From Chloroflexota bacterium (GTDB lineage: Bacteria > Chloroflexota > Dehalococcoidia > JACPQD01), in the NCBI GenBank assembly GCA_016190665.1, contig JACPQD010000036.1:1-64000 (forward strand): a DNA stretch of 64,000 nucleotides, read 5' to 3'. Below are positions 1-7,182 of this stretch, piece by piece. Positions within the stretch are counted from its first letter, which is position 1, and each line of letters begins with the position of its first letter. The translations under genes and the position numbers were made by a program. Below the pieces are notes generated by a model. That model ran no database searches. It saw only the letters and a list, made by a program, of their open reading frames with translations, and was not told the DNA's origin.

Positions 1-133
1 CCCCGCCAGCACGCTGAGTGCAAAACCTGACTCGTCTTGGCGGGCAACAGTCCACCGCAAGGCAATTCACCCGCTCTCCGAGGTTGAGGAATTGCACAAC
101 AGCCGGGGGTCTTGACACGCCCATCCATATCAG

Positions 134-227
134 GGTGGGTGCAGTCCCGATTTTCCCGACGTATCAGGACTCCGAAAAAGCCAGAGCATTGGGACTGCAC
201 CCACCAGCACCAATCTTTGCTGGTGGG
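134..227. repeat. Nested inverted repeats upstream of the first dipeptidase-like gene
   Basis: A perfect 15-bp inverted repeat (134-148 with 191-205) encloses a 42-nt spacer. It abuts a second perfect 10-bp repeat (200-209 with 218-227, 8-nt loop). The outer arms share the GGTGGGTG core seen in the MITE-like elements elsewhere in the window. They could act as a terminator for a gene left of the window or be part of a degenerate mobile element. No protein gene is supported in positions 1-298. Confidence 0.6.
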
Positions 228-236
228 TTGCGCTTC

Positions 237-284
237 GCTCCACCCACCCTATGCACTAGTTGATGTTATACCGTACCAGATCCA
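237..284 (-). repeat. End fragment of the ~165-bp MITE-like repeat
   Basis: The stretch CTCCACCCACC, then TATGCAC, then TTGATGTTA and a CGTACCAG end matches, with scattered substitutions, the terminal 50 bp of the elements at 20198-20361 and 43916-44080. Only this end is clearly recognisable. It lies directly before the ribosome-binding site of the next gene, so the ATG at 260 belongs to the repeat rather than to the coding region. Confidence 0.55.
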
Positions 285-298
285 GCAAGGAGACAGGC

Positions 299-1279
299 AT
301 GACTGCTGGAGATGCGGCTCGGATTCGTCGCCTCCATAGTGAGGCCATCGTCATCGATGGGATGAACAACGCCCGTATGACCGGCGGGTACTTCCGGAGC
401 ATGATGGATGGCGGCATAACGGCCACGATGATTCCGGTTACCATCTCAGCCCCCTTTCGGCAGACGATAGACCAACTAGGCGAGCTCCTGAAGCTAGTGG
501 ATGAGAACTCGGACCGGGTGCACATCATCCGACGGGCCCCTGAGATAGAGGAAGCCAAGCGCCAAGGCAAGCTGGGGCTTATCTTAGCCCTGGAGGACAC
601 CAGGCAGCTCGAGGATGACCTTAACCTCATCCGCATTTACTGGGAGCTGGGCATCCGCCGCATGCAACTGGTCCACAGGCTCCAGAACACAATGGGGGCA
701 GGCAAGGCTGAGCGACATGACAGCGGGCTGACCAGGTTCGGGGTCCAGGCCATCGAAAGGATGGAGAAGGTCGGCATGCTTGTGGACCTCTCGCATTGTC
801 CGCCAAAGATGCTGAGCGACGCCATGGAGGTGGTGACGAGGCCCGTTGTCCTCAGCCACTCCAACGTGAAGGCCGTCTTTGACAACCCCTACAACTTGAG
901 CGATGATCAGATCGAGATGGTCGCCCGGAATGGCGGCGTCATCGGCATCTCCGGGCTGCCGTACTTCGTGGCTGAGAGAGAGCCCACCATCGACAACGTC
1001 ATGGACCATATCGCCCATGTAGAGAAGAGGGTCGGCATCGACCACGTTGGCATTGGCCTCGCCATCTTCGAAGGACATCCGGCATCATTCTATGACCAGC
1101 GCGACCGCAGCAAGGACGCCTATCCTCCCCCACCCTGGACCTGGCCCCAGGGCATCGAGACCATTGCGCTTTTCCCAAATCTTACCCACAAGCTTGTGGA
1201 ACGAGGATATTCCGAGGGCGCTATCAAGAAGATACTCGGAGGCAACTTCTTGCGCGTATTCAAGGAGATATGGGGGTAG
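299..1279 (+). CDS. Membrane dipeptidase-like protein (peptidase M19 family), copy 1
   Basis: A 326-residue M19 (renal dipeptidase-like) TIM-barrel protein. Family members are zinc dipeptidases. Visible family marks are LALED near residue 95, LVDLSH near 160, VLSHSN near 185 and GIDHVGIG near 245. The usual HxD zinc motif (DGHND in canonical members) reads DGMNN here, and the aspartate of the SDFDG motif is absent, so dipeptidase activity is doubtful. I chose ATG 299 because AAGGAG lies 6 nt upstream and the homologue at 3778 aligns from the same point. The longer start at 260 falls in a repeat. A close paralogue follows 2.5 kb later, with a binding-protein gene between them. Confidence 0.85.
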   Translation: MTAGDAARIRRLHSEAIVIDGMNNARMTGGYFRSMMDGGITATMIPVTISAPFRQTIDQLGELLKLVDENSDRVHIIRRAPEIEEAKRQGKLGLILALEDTRQLEDDLNLIRIYWELGIRRMQLVHRLQNTMGAGKAERHDSGLTRFGVQAIERMEKVGMLVDLSHCPPKMLSDAMEVVTRPVVLSHSNVKAVFDNPYNLSDDQIEMVARNGGVIGISGLPYFVAEREPTIDNVMDHIAHVEKRVGIDHVGIGLAIFEGHPASFYDQRDRSKDAYPPPPWTWPQGIETIALFPNLTHKLVERGYSEGAIKKILGGNFLRVFKEIWG

Positions 1280-1415
1280 CATAGACAGAGTAGCTCAGTC
1301 GGCAAGCGGCCAGCCGACTATAGGTCGAGTCGCTGCCTTTTTCAAGCTCACGAGTATAGATGAATCGTCCATGCCGGTTGACACCGGCGCCACCAAGGAT
1401 GAAAATTGTGTTTCC

Positions 1416-1488
1416 ATACCCCGCACTGAAGTACGGGGTATGGCGGGCCCTGCCCGAAGGCCATACCGCGTACTTTAGTGCGCGGTAT
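1416..1488. repeat. REPIN-like palindrome pair, copy A
   Basis: Two 26-nt imperfect palindromes face each other (1416-1441 and 1463-1488) across a 21-nt spacer. Each has an 8-bp stem (ATACCCCG/CGGGGTAT and ATACCGCG/CGCGGTAT) around a 10-nt loop, and the right arm is a near reverse complement of the left. Related pairs occur at 11538 and 15711. The stem changes CCCCG/CGGGG to CCGCG/CGCGG in compensating fashion, so the hairpin itself appears conserved. Confidence 0.8.
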
Positions 1489-1525
1489 GTGAGGGGCCTA
1501 TTTTCATACTAATGGAGGTCTCACA

Positions 1526-1879
1526 ATGGGTAGGAGGGGACTCTTCATGATAGCAAGTTCCTTGACGGTGTTGGGCTTGCTTTTAGCAAACTGTGCGCCC
1601 GCGGTGACTCCTACCTCGACGCCGCTCGTGCAGCAGCCGGCCAAGTCGGCAGTTGGGGAGACAGTTACTTCCAAACCGGCGATTCCGACGGCAACCTCAA
1701 AGCCAGCGGACCAGCAGAAATATGGCGGTGTAGTCACCAGAGCCTTGAGCCGGGACGCTACGAGCTTTGACCTTCAGCGGGAGTCTGGAGCGGTCCGTTG
1801 GCAAAGTGCTGGAAGGGCATCGCACTTGCGATATCATGGAGGAGGGCAAAGCCAGGGTTGGGACGCGCGAGATGGGTGA
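1526..1879 (+). pseudogene. Truncated lipoprotein (solute-binding protein N-terminus)
   Basis: The 117-residue frame begins with a lipoprotein signal (hydrophobic core then LLLANC, residues ~7-24), a Thr/Pro/Ala linker and KYGGVVTRALSRD, which is how family 5 solute-binding proteins begin after the linker. The body of such a protein (~500 residues) is missing and homology stops near residue 85. A good Shine-Dalgarno (GGAGG) precedes ATG 1526. From about 1779 a different frame carries what looks like the C-terminal tail of a dehydrogenase. I read this as a deletion junction that left a gene remnant. It could still produce a short lipoprotein. Confidence 0.6.
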
Positions 1880-1907
1880 ACTGATAGCCGCCGGGCTGCC
1901 GGCATAG
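1779..1907 (+). pseudogene. Possible C-terminal remnant of an isocitrate/isopropylmalate dehydrogenase-type protein
   Basis: In the frame starting with SLERSVGKVLEG and ending at TAG 1905-1907 the translation contains CDIMEEGKARVGTREMGELI. This resembles the last helix region of the isocitrate/isopropylmalate dehydrogenase family, where a VLEEGK..T.D.GG.A.T.EM pattern precedes the terminus. There is no start codon or other part of such a gene nearby. The assignment rests on a short pattern recalled from the family and is tentative. Confidence 0.35.
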
Positions 1908-1938
1908 GCAGGCGGGTTTGAGTGTCAGGAGGAACACG

Positions 1939-3624
1939 ATGAAACCGGACAAGGCCTTGGCTGTGGCAAGTTGTATCACGATCCTGGTGGTCTCGGTCCT
2001 GAGCTGTACCGGTGTGCCAGCGACGCCGGCGGCAACTCCGAAACCAGCACGGCCCTTGGCTTCCCCTCCTGGGAGCGCGGCTGCCACGTCAACGCCATTG
2101 TCACCCAAGTCCTCCGCACCGGCAACCACGGCTCCTGTCGCTACCCCCAAACCTAATATCGGCGAGCCCAAATATGGCGGCTCTGTCACCCGCCTCAGGG
2201 AAAGATATCCGGACATGCTGGACCCACACCTTTCTCGCGGCGACGCCTCCTGGACAGACGTCCTTGGTCCAGTCTATAGTAGCCTCCTCATGTTCAACGA
2301 GAATATGGAGATTGTCCCCGACCTGGTAGAAAAATGGGAACAGCCAAGCGATCTCCAATATGTGCTGCATCTCCGCAAAGGCGCGAAGTTTCATGACAAC
2401 CCAGCAATGAAGGCGCGGGAATTCACCGCAGACGACGTGAAGTATAATATCGAGCGGATGGGGACGAACGACCCTAAGTTCTTCAGACGGTACCAGTTTC
2501 AGGTCGTCTCTACGATCGAGATACAGGACAAATACACGGTGAGGGTTACCCTCAAGGAACCTACGCCCCCCTTCGTCAGCTTCATAGCGCAGCCTCACAA
2601 CTACATCGTGGGAAGGGAGGCTGTTGAGAGATTCGGAGACCTCAGTCGCCAGGAAGCCGGAACCGGGCCTTTCTATTTGAAAAGCTGGACGGAAAAGGTC
2701 AGCTACAAGCTGGCCAAGAATCCTGACTACTTTGTCAAGGGCGTTCCCTATCTCGATGAGGTTAACGTCGTCATCGTCCCTGACCCGGCCGCGAGGCTAG
2801 CCAGTTTCCGTTCCGGAAGGGCAGACTTCATTTTGACTTCCCATACCGATCTCAACGCCCTTAAGCGGACAAACCCTAAAGTCACCTCTTCAAGCTTACC
2901 CTCCTTCTCCATCGTCATGGTATTCCATCCCGACAAGAAGCCTGTGAGCGACCAGCGCGTGCGTCAGGCCTTGTCACTGGCTCTGGATCGTCAGGCGCTA
3001 ATCGAAATCATTATGGACGGACAAGCGGAGATAATCGGCGCCGTCTACGGCGTAGCCGAGTCCTGGCAACTGCCGCAAGAGGAATTGAAGCGGCTCTACA
3101 AGCCCGACATACCTCGAGCCCAGAAACTTATGACGGAGGCAGGCTACCCTAATGGCTTTCCTCTCGAGGTCAAGGTAAGCTCGGGGCGAAAGGACGCCAT
3201 GGAAACGGTCACCGTGGTGGCGGGCCAGCTCAGGCAGATGGGAGTGGATATTAAGCAACAGATACTTGAGCACACTACTCTTATTGCGCAGCGCAATGCG
3301 GCAGATTACGTAACGCTGCTCCATGCTAACACGGCATCTATCGAGCCGGGTGAGGCAATAGAGCAACGATGGCGCGCGGGGGGCATGTATAACCTCAAAG
3401 ACGAGGAGTTGACGAGACTTATCGATGAGCAGCGAAGTGAGGTAGATGCTGCGAAGAGGCGGCAGATGCTGAACCAATTCGAGAGAATAATGATAGACAA
3501 GGCCTACGTCTTATTCCTGTACGGCTACGGGGAGCATCTAGTCCGCCAATCCTACATCAAAGGACCTGGACAGCCCTCGGTGCTGGGCCAGCATCTGGTG
3601 GCGTACAATTGGATCGAGAAATAG
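1939..3624 (+). CDS. ABC transporter substrate-binding lipoprotein, family 5
   Basis: A 561-residue extracytoplasmic solute-binding protein of the peptide/nickel/opine class (SBP family 5), expected to be lipid-anchored outside the membrane and to deliver a ligand to an ABC permease. The signal peptide has the lipobox VLSC near residue 23 and a Thr/Pro/Ala linker to about residue 75. The mature part opens with KYGGSVTRLRERYPDMLDPH and shows the family pattern LRKGAKFHDNP. ATG 1939 follows CAGGAGG by 6-7 nt. No permease or ATPase gene is present in the window, so its transporter partners must lie elsewhere. The two M19-type genes flanking it suggest a peptide-like ligand, which is an inference. 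Confidence 0.9.
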   Translation: MKPDKALAVASCITILVVSVLSCTGVPATPAATPKPARPLASPPGSAAATSTPLSPKSSAPATTAPVATPKPNIGEPKYGGSVTRLRERYPDMLDPHLSRGDASWTDVLGPVYSSLLMFNENMEIVPDLVEKWEQPSDLQYVLHLRKGAKFHDNPAMKAREFTADDVKYNIERMGTNDPKFFRRYQFQVVSTIEIQDKYTVRVTLKEPTPPFVSFIAQPHNYIVGREAVERFGDLSRQEAGTGPFYLKSWTEKVSYKLAKNPDYFVKGVPYLDEVNVVIVPDPAARLASFRSGRADFILTSHTDLNALKRTNPKVTSSSLPSFSIVMVFHPDKKPVSDQRVRQALSLALDRQALIEIIMDGQAEIIGAVYGVAESWQLPQEELKRLYKPDIPRAQKLMTEAGYPNGFPLEVKVSSGRKDAMETVTVVAGQLRQMGVDIKQQILEHTTLIAQRNAADYVTLLHANTASIEPGEAIEQRWRAGGMYNLKDEELTRLIDEQRSEVDAAKRRQMLNQFERIMIDKAYVLFLYGYGEHLVRQSYIKGPGQPSVLGQHLVAYNWIEK

Positions 3625-3777
3625 CCGGACCTGCGAATGGGTGGGGGACGATTCTGTGCTGCTGCCCCGGGCGAGGGAGAGCTATGATTGGTCGATATGA
3701 CGTTCTGGTCTACATGCCTTTCGTGCCAAGTCACTTATGGCGATCATACGATGAAACCAAGGAGGGCTCAGACATCA

Positions 3778-4761
3778 GTGAGTAAAGACGATTTAACGGC
3801 GGAGGCAAGCCGCGTCCACGGAGAGGCAATCGTCATCGACGGCATGACCAATAGCGGGATGACCAGCGCCTATTTCGAGTGTATTCGCAAGGGCGGGATC
3901 ACCGCGACAATGATTCCTGTTTCCGTCTCAGCACCTTTCCGCAAAACGATAGACCAGTTGAGCGCTTTGTTGAAGCTGGTGGACGAGAATCGAGAGAAGG
4001 TGTCCATCATAAGGAAATCTGAGGATATTCTGGAGGCAAAGCGCGAGGGGAAGCTGGGACTCATCTTTGTGCTAGAGGACAGCCGGCAATTGGAGGATGA
4101 TCTGGACCTGCTGCGCGTCTTTTGGGCGCTGGGGATTCGCCGAATGCAACTCGTTTCCATCATGCAGAATTCTATGGGGTCAGGCAAACGGGAGAGACAC
4201 GACTCAGGCCTCACCACCCTCGGAATTCGGGCCATTGAGCGAATGGAGCAGTCAGGGATGCTCATCGATCTCTGCCATTGTGCCGACAGGACCTTCCGCG
4301 ACGCAATGGAAGTAGTCAAGAAGCCCGTGGTTTTGAGTCACTCTAACCCGAAGGGGGCTTACGATCACGGGAACAACGTTAGCGATGAGCAGCTGAGCAT
4401 GGTCGCCAAGAACGGTGGGGTGATTGGCATCTCCGGGCTGCCGTACTTTGTCGCTGCCCAGAATCCTACCATCGATCAGGTCATGGACCACATTGACTAT
4501 GTAGCCAAGAGGATCGGTATTGATCACGTGGGCATCGGACTTGCCATCTTCGAGAATCACCCTTTGTCGTTCTATGACCAGTTCAAACCTCGAGAGCATA
4601 TTTATGGCCCTGCCCCGTGGAAGTGGCCGAAGGGGATTGAGACCATAGAGTCATTCCCCAACCTTACGGAGAAGCTTCTGGAGCGAGGCTATTCGGAGGC
4701 AAATGTCAGGAAGGTGCTGGGAGACAACTTCTTGCGCGTCTTCAAGGAGGTGTGGGGCTAG
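3778..4761 (+). CDS. Membrane dipeptidase-like protein (peptidase M19 family), copy 2
   Basis: A 327-residue paralogue of the gene at 299, clearly similar along its whole length. Conserved stretches include SGLTTLGIRAIERME, VLSHSN, NGGVIGISGLPYFVA and GIDHVGIGLAIFE. The HxD zinc motif is again replaced (DGMTN), and DLCH stands where DLSH is usual. I chose GTG 3778 because AAGGAGGG lies 11 nt upstream and the N-terminus then aligns residue for residue with copy 1. An ATG at 3751 is an alternative. Retention of two copies with the same altered metal site argues for a distinct function rather than decay. Confidence 0.85.
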   Translation: MSKDDLTAEASRVHGEAIVIDGMTNSGMTSAYFECIRKGGITATMIPVSVSAPFRKTIDQLSALLKLVDENREKVSIIRKSEDILEAKREGKLGLIFVLEDSRQLEDDLDLLRVFWALGIRRMQLVSIMQNSMGSGKRERHDSGLTTLGIRAIERMEQSGMLIDLCHCADRTFRDAMEVVKKPVVLSHSNPKGAYDHGNNVSDEQLSMVAKNGGVIGISGLPYFVAAQNPTIDQVMDHIDYVAKRIGIDHVGIGLAIFENHPLSFYDQFKPREHIYGPAPWKWPKGIETIESFPNLTEKLLERGYSEANVRKVLGDNFLRVFKEVWG

Positions 4762-4828
4762 CGAGAACGCGGAAGGCCAAATGCGCAGGGATAGCTGCGC
4801 ACTGCCAAACATCATTGAGGAGGAATGT

Positions 4829-5407
4829 ATGAGCGCTCTTAAGCAACTTGGGGAAACCCGCTTCGTCGAGGTCCTGGAGCCGGTCTCCGAGTCCAAGACC
4901 GTCCGCCGCGAGATAACTTCGCGGCTGGACAGCCTGGACGGCAAGATCGTTGGCTTCCTGGACAACACCAAGCCCAACGCCGATACCCTGCTATCCGCCG
5001 TGGCGGATCTGCTGACCCGAAAGCACCACCTGGCCAATGCGATCCAGGTGCGCAAGGCGCTGGTCATCAAGACGGCGGGCCCGGAGATCTTCCAGATGCT
5101 CACCGAACGCGCGGACGCGGTGGTCACCGCCTCCGGTGACTGAGGGGCCTGTACAACGTGGAGTATCCACGATGCAGTCGAGATGGAGAAGCGGGGTATC
5201 CCCAGCGTCGTCATCTGTACCGACGAGTTCCTCAGCCTGGGCAAGTCCATAGCCGAGTTCCTGGGCATGCCGACGCTTAAGATCGTCAGCATACCCCACC
5301 CGCTGGGCGGCCTGGAGAAAGAGGACGTCCTGAAACGGGCCGAGGTGGCCCACGAGGAGATAGCGGCGGCGCTGACAGCCGCGAAATCGGCGGCGAAAGC
5401 CAGGTAG
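4829..5407 (+). CDS. UGSC-family selenoprotein (Sec at UGA 5141-5143)
   Basis: Read through the in-frame TGA at 5141, this is a 192-residue protein with the redox motif Sec105-Gly-Ala-Cys108. Without readthrough it would stop at 104 residues just after TASGD. The continuation TTWSIHDAVEMEKRG and VVICTDEF is typical of the UGSC family, whose known members carry Sec-Gly-x-Cys. ATG 4829 has GAGGAGG 5 nt upstream. A hairpin (CGTGG/CCACG, loop AGTAT, 5157-5171) starts 13 nt after the UGA, where bacterial SECIS elements sit. The gene is followed 147 bp on by a ~350-residue partner gene, an arrangement repeated at 14076-15692. The role is presumably thiol/selenol redox chemistry on an unknown substrate. 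Confidence 0.88.
5157..5171 (+). promoter_or_regulatory. Candidate SECIS hairpin
   Basis: A perfect 5-bp stem CGTGG/CCACG closes the 5-nt loop AGTAT, which has a G in second position. The loop begins 18 nt after the UGA at 5141-5143, within the range used by bacterial SelB-recognised SECIS elements. CTG and CAG flank it and could extend the helix with an internal loop. Assigned from position and pairing only. Confidence 0.55.
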
Positions 5408-5427
5408 GGGCACGGCGTGCCGTGCCC
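5408..5427. repeat. Stop-linked hairpin GGGCACGG-CGTG-CCGTGCCC
   Basis: A perfect palindrome that starts on the base after the stop codon (TAGGGGCACGG). The same design follows stop codons at 17818 and 45400, and a fourth copy lies at 45516-45533. It may work as a terminator, but there is no T-run, so I class it as a repeat family. Confidence 0.7.
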
Positions 5428-5436
5428 TAAGGCCAG

Positions 5437-5532
5437 GGGTTAGGAGTCAGGGGACGGGGGTCGGGGGTCAGCGGCCGGGAACGAGGGCGCTCGGACTCGT
5501 CGGACGCATCCGACCTGTCCGACAGGTCTGAC
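5437..5532. repeat. G-run tract and GTCCGAC tandem repeat
   Basis: Positions 5437-5466 hold GGGG runs separated by 2-5 nt. Positions 5491-5532 hold degenerate ~10-nt units of the GTCCGACCTG type. Both motifs recur in other intergenic regions of the window (G-runs at 17842, 23347, 39719, 45423; GTCCGAC units at 15985, 46818, 55154). Confidence 0.65.
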
Positions 5533-5554
5533 CGATTAACAATCAGGAGAACGT

Positions 5555-6598
5555 ATGGCCACGCAGACGCTGACATCGAAAAGACTCAGGATCGAGGACT
5601 CATTAGAGGCCATCAATCAGCTTTTCCATGAGAAGGGATGGACGGACGGTCTCCCCATCATCCCTCCCACCGAGGACCGCGTGCGGCGCATGCTCACCGG
5701 CACGAAGCGCAAGCCGGAGGAGTCGCTCGGTGGCATGCCCCCCAAGTTTGGCGAGGCGACCATCGAGAAGGTCGCCGTGAACGCGGTCATGGCCGGCTGC
5801 CTGCCGGAATATATGCCCATTCTGATTACCGCTGTCGAGGGGATGCTCGACGAGCGCTATCCGCTCTACGGCATGCAGGCCACCACGCACCCAGCCGCTC
5901 CGCTGGCCATCGTCAACGGCCCCATTGTCAAGAAGGTGGGGCTTAACGCCGGCTACGGCCTCTTCGGGCCGGGGTGGCAGGCAAACGCCACCATCGGGCG
6001 CGCCATCAGGCTAATGCTCCTGAATATGGGCGGCGCCACGCCCGGCAAGGTGGACCGCTCCACCATGGGCCAGCCCTGCAAGTACACTTACTGTGTCGCC
6101 GAGAATGAGGATGCCAGCCCCTGGGAGCCCTTGCACGTGGAGCACGGCTTCGCCAAGAACACCTCCACCGTCACCATGAGCAGCGGCGAGAACCCTCATA
6201 ACATCAACGACCATGTGGGCACGAACGCCGAGCACATCCTGGCCATCGCCGCGGGCACGGTGGCCACCATGGGGGTGAACTTCCCGCTGGTCCCCCTGAT
6301 GGTCATCTGCCCGGAGCATGCCGCTACCATCGCCAAGGACGGGTTCTCCAAGAACGACGTGAAGCATTTCCTTTTCGAGCATGCCCGGCTCCCTCTGGGA
6401 AAGGCCAGGGCGAGCGGCATGTACGGCCAGGGCATGTGGCCGAAATGGTGGGACAGCAGCGACCCTGAGACCAGCATCCCGGTCACCGAAAACTGGGAAG
6501 ACATAATCATCGTCGTGGCCGGCGGGGCCGGCAAGCACTCCGCCTTCATCGCCACCTTCGGGCACTTCTTCGGCGCGCTGACGAAGGAGATCAGGTAG
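5555..6598 (+). CDS. UGSC-partner protein, copy 1 (function unknown)
   Basis: A 347-residue protein without a recognised signal or membrane segment. It is homologous over its full length to the protein at 14610-15692. Shared blocks are KGWTDGLPI(I/V)PPTE near residues 28-40, NAVMAGCLP near 80, TTHxAxPLAIVxGP near 112 and ATIGRAIRL near 145. Both also share a cysteine in KYTYCVAEN/KYSFCIAEN (near 190) and ASPWEPLHVE. The two invariant cysteines (MAGC and YxxC) could exchange with the Sec/Cys pair of the upstream UGSC protein. That is inference from genomic pairing. ATG 5555 has AGGAG nearby. I know of no assigned enzymatic activity for this family. Confidence 0.8.
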   Translation: MATQTLTSKRLRIEDSLEAINQLFHEKGWTDGLPIIPPTEDRVRRMLTGTKRKPEESLGGMPPKFGEATIEKVAVNAVMAGCLPEYMPILITAVEGMLDERYPLYGMQATTHPAAPLAIVNGPIVKKVGLNAGYGLFGPGWQANATIGRAIRLMLLNMGGATPGKVDRSTMGQPCKYTYCVAENEDASPWEPLHVEHGFAKNTSTVTMSSGENPHNINDHVGTNAEHILAIAAGTVATMGVNFPLVPLMVICPEHAATIAKDGFSKNDVKHFLFEHARLPLGKARASGMYGQGMWPKWWDSSDPETSIPVTENWEDIIIVVAGGAGKHSAFIATFGHFFGALTKEIR

Positions 6599-6623
6599 GA
6601 AGCGAGAAGCGGGAAGCGGGGAT

Positions 6624-7091
6624 ACTACCTATCCAACGCGCAAGCGAATACGACTGGATGCCCATTGTTGCGCGCAAGTGGGAACCATCTGCTCTGTCAC
6701 GGCGGCTGTTCGGGAACGGGCGCCTGTTTTCGCCGATCCGGCTGTGGCTTCCGGCGCGGTCCAGGTACTGCGTTCACACGCCGAAAGAACGGGGGTCCGC
6801 ATCTACGGCTTCTGAGTGATGCCTGACCACGTTCATATCGTCCTGGGACCATCGGAGACGTGCGACATCATCACCTTTGTTGGCCAGTTCAAGAATCTGG
6901 CGCAACGCGCGGCCTGGAGCCAGGGTGTCAGAGGCGCCTTCTGGCAGAAGAGGTTCTGGGACCATTTCCTACGGGTGGAGGAGGACCTCCAACCCGAGGT
7001 GGAGTACGTTTTGAACAATCCGGTGAGACGCAAGATGGTGGAGAATTGGAAGGAATACCCATTTTGCGGGTCGTTGGAGTTCGATTTGTGA
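6624..7091 (+). pseudogene. REP-associated tyrosine transposase (Y1/RAYT) with in-frame TGA
   Basis: One continuous frame of ~155 codons has the order of a RAYT (Y1, HUH-type single-strand transposase): RKRIRL near the N-terminus, RERAPVF, the metal-binding motif MPDHVHIVL (6819 on), GAFWQKRFWDH, and the VEYVLNNPVRRKMV helix with the presumed catalytic tyrosine. The frame is interrupted once, by TGA 6813-6815 in IYGF-stop-VMPDHVH. In relatives I recall, the matching position is often cysteine (AYCxMPDHVH). No ATG was found at the expected N-terminus, and the first blocks are degenerate, so a decaying gene is most likely. The intact part from GTG 6816 encodes 91 residues. REPIN-like elements, the usual substrates of RAYTs, occur at 1416, 11538 and 15711. 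Confidence 0.7.
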
Positions 7092-7182
7092 GTGATGTTG
7101 TGATGCGTCCCCACCCCCCGGGCGGCAGGGGACAAGCCCGCTGCCCTACGGCTGTCGAAACCTGTGAATATGGAGAACTGAT

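Noticed and set aside
260..298. N-terminal extension of the first dipeptidase-like gene from ATG 260
   Set aside because: These codons fall in the end of a MITE-like repeat, and a well-spaced AAGGAG supports ATG 299, matching the paralogue.
6813..6815. UGA in the RAYT as a selenocysteine codon
   Set aside because: No hairpin at SECIS distance, degenerate N-terminus and no precedent for Sec in this family; kept only as an observation.
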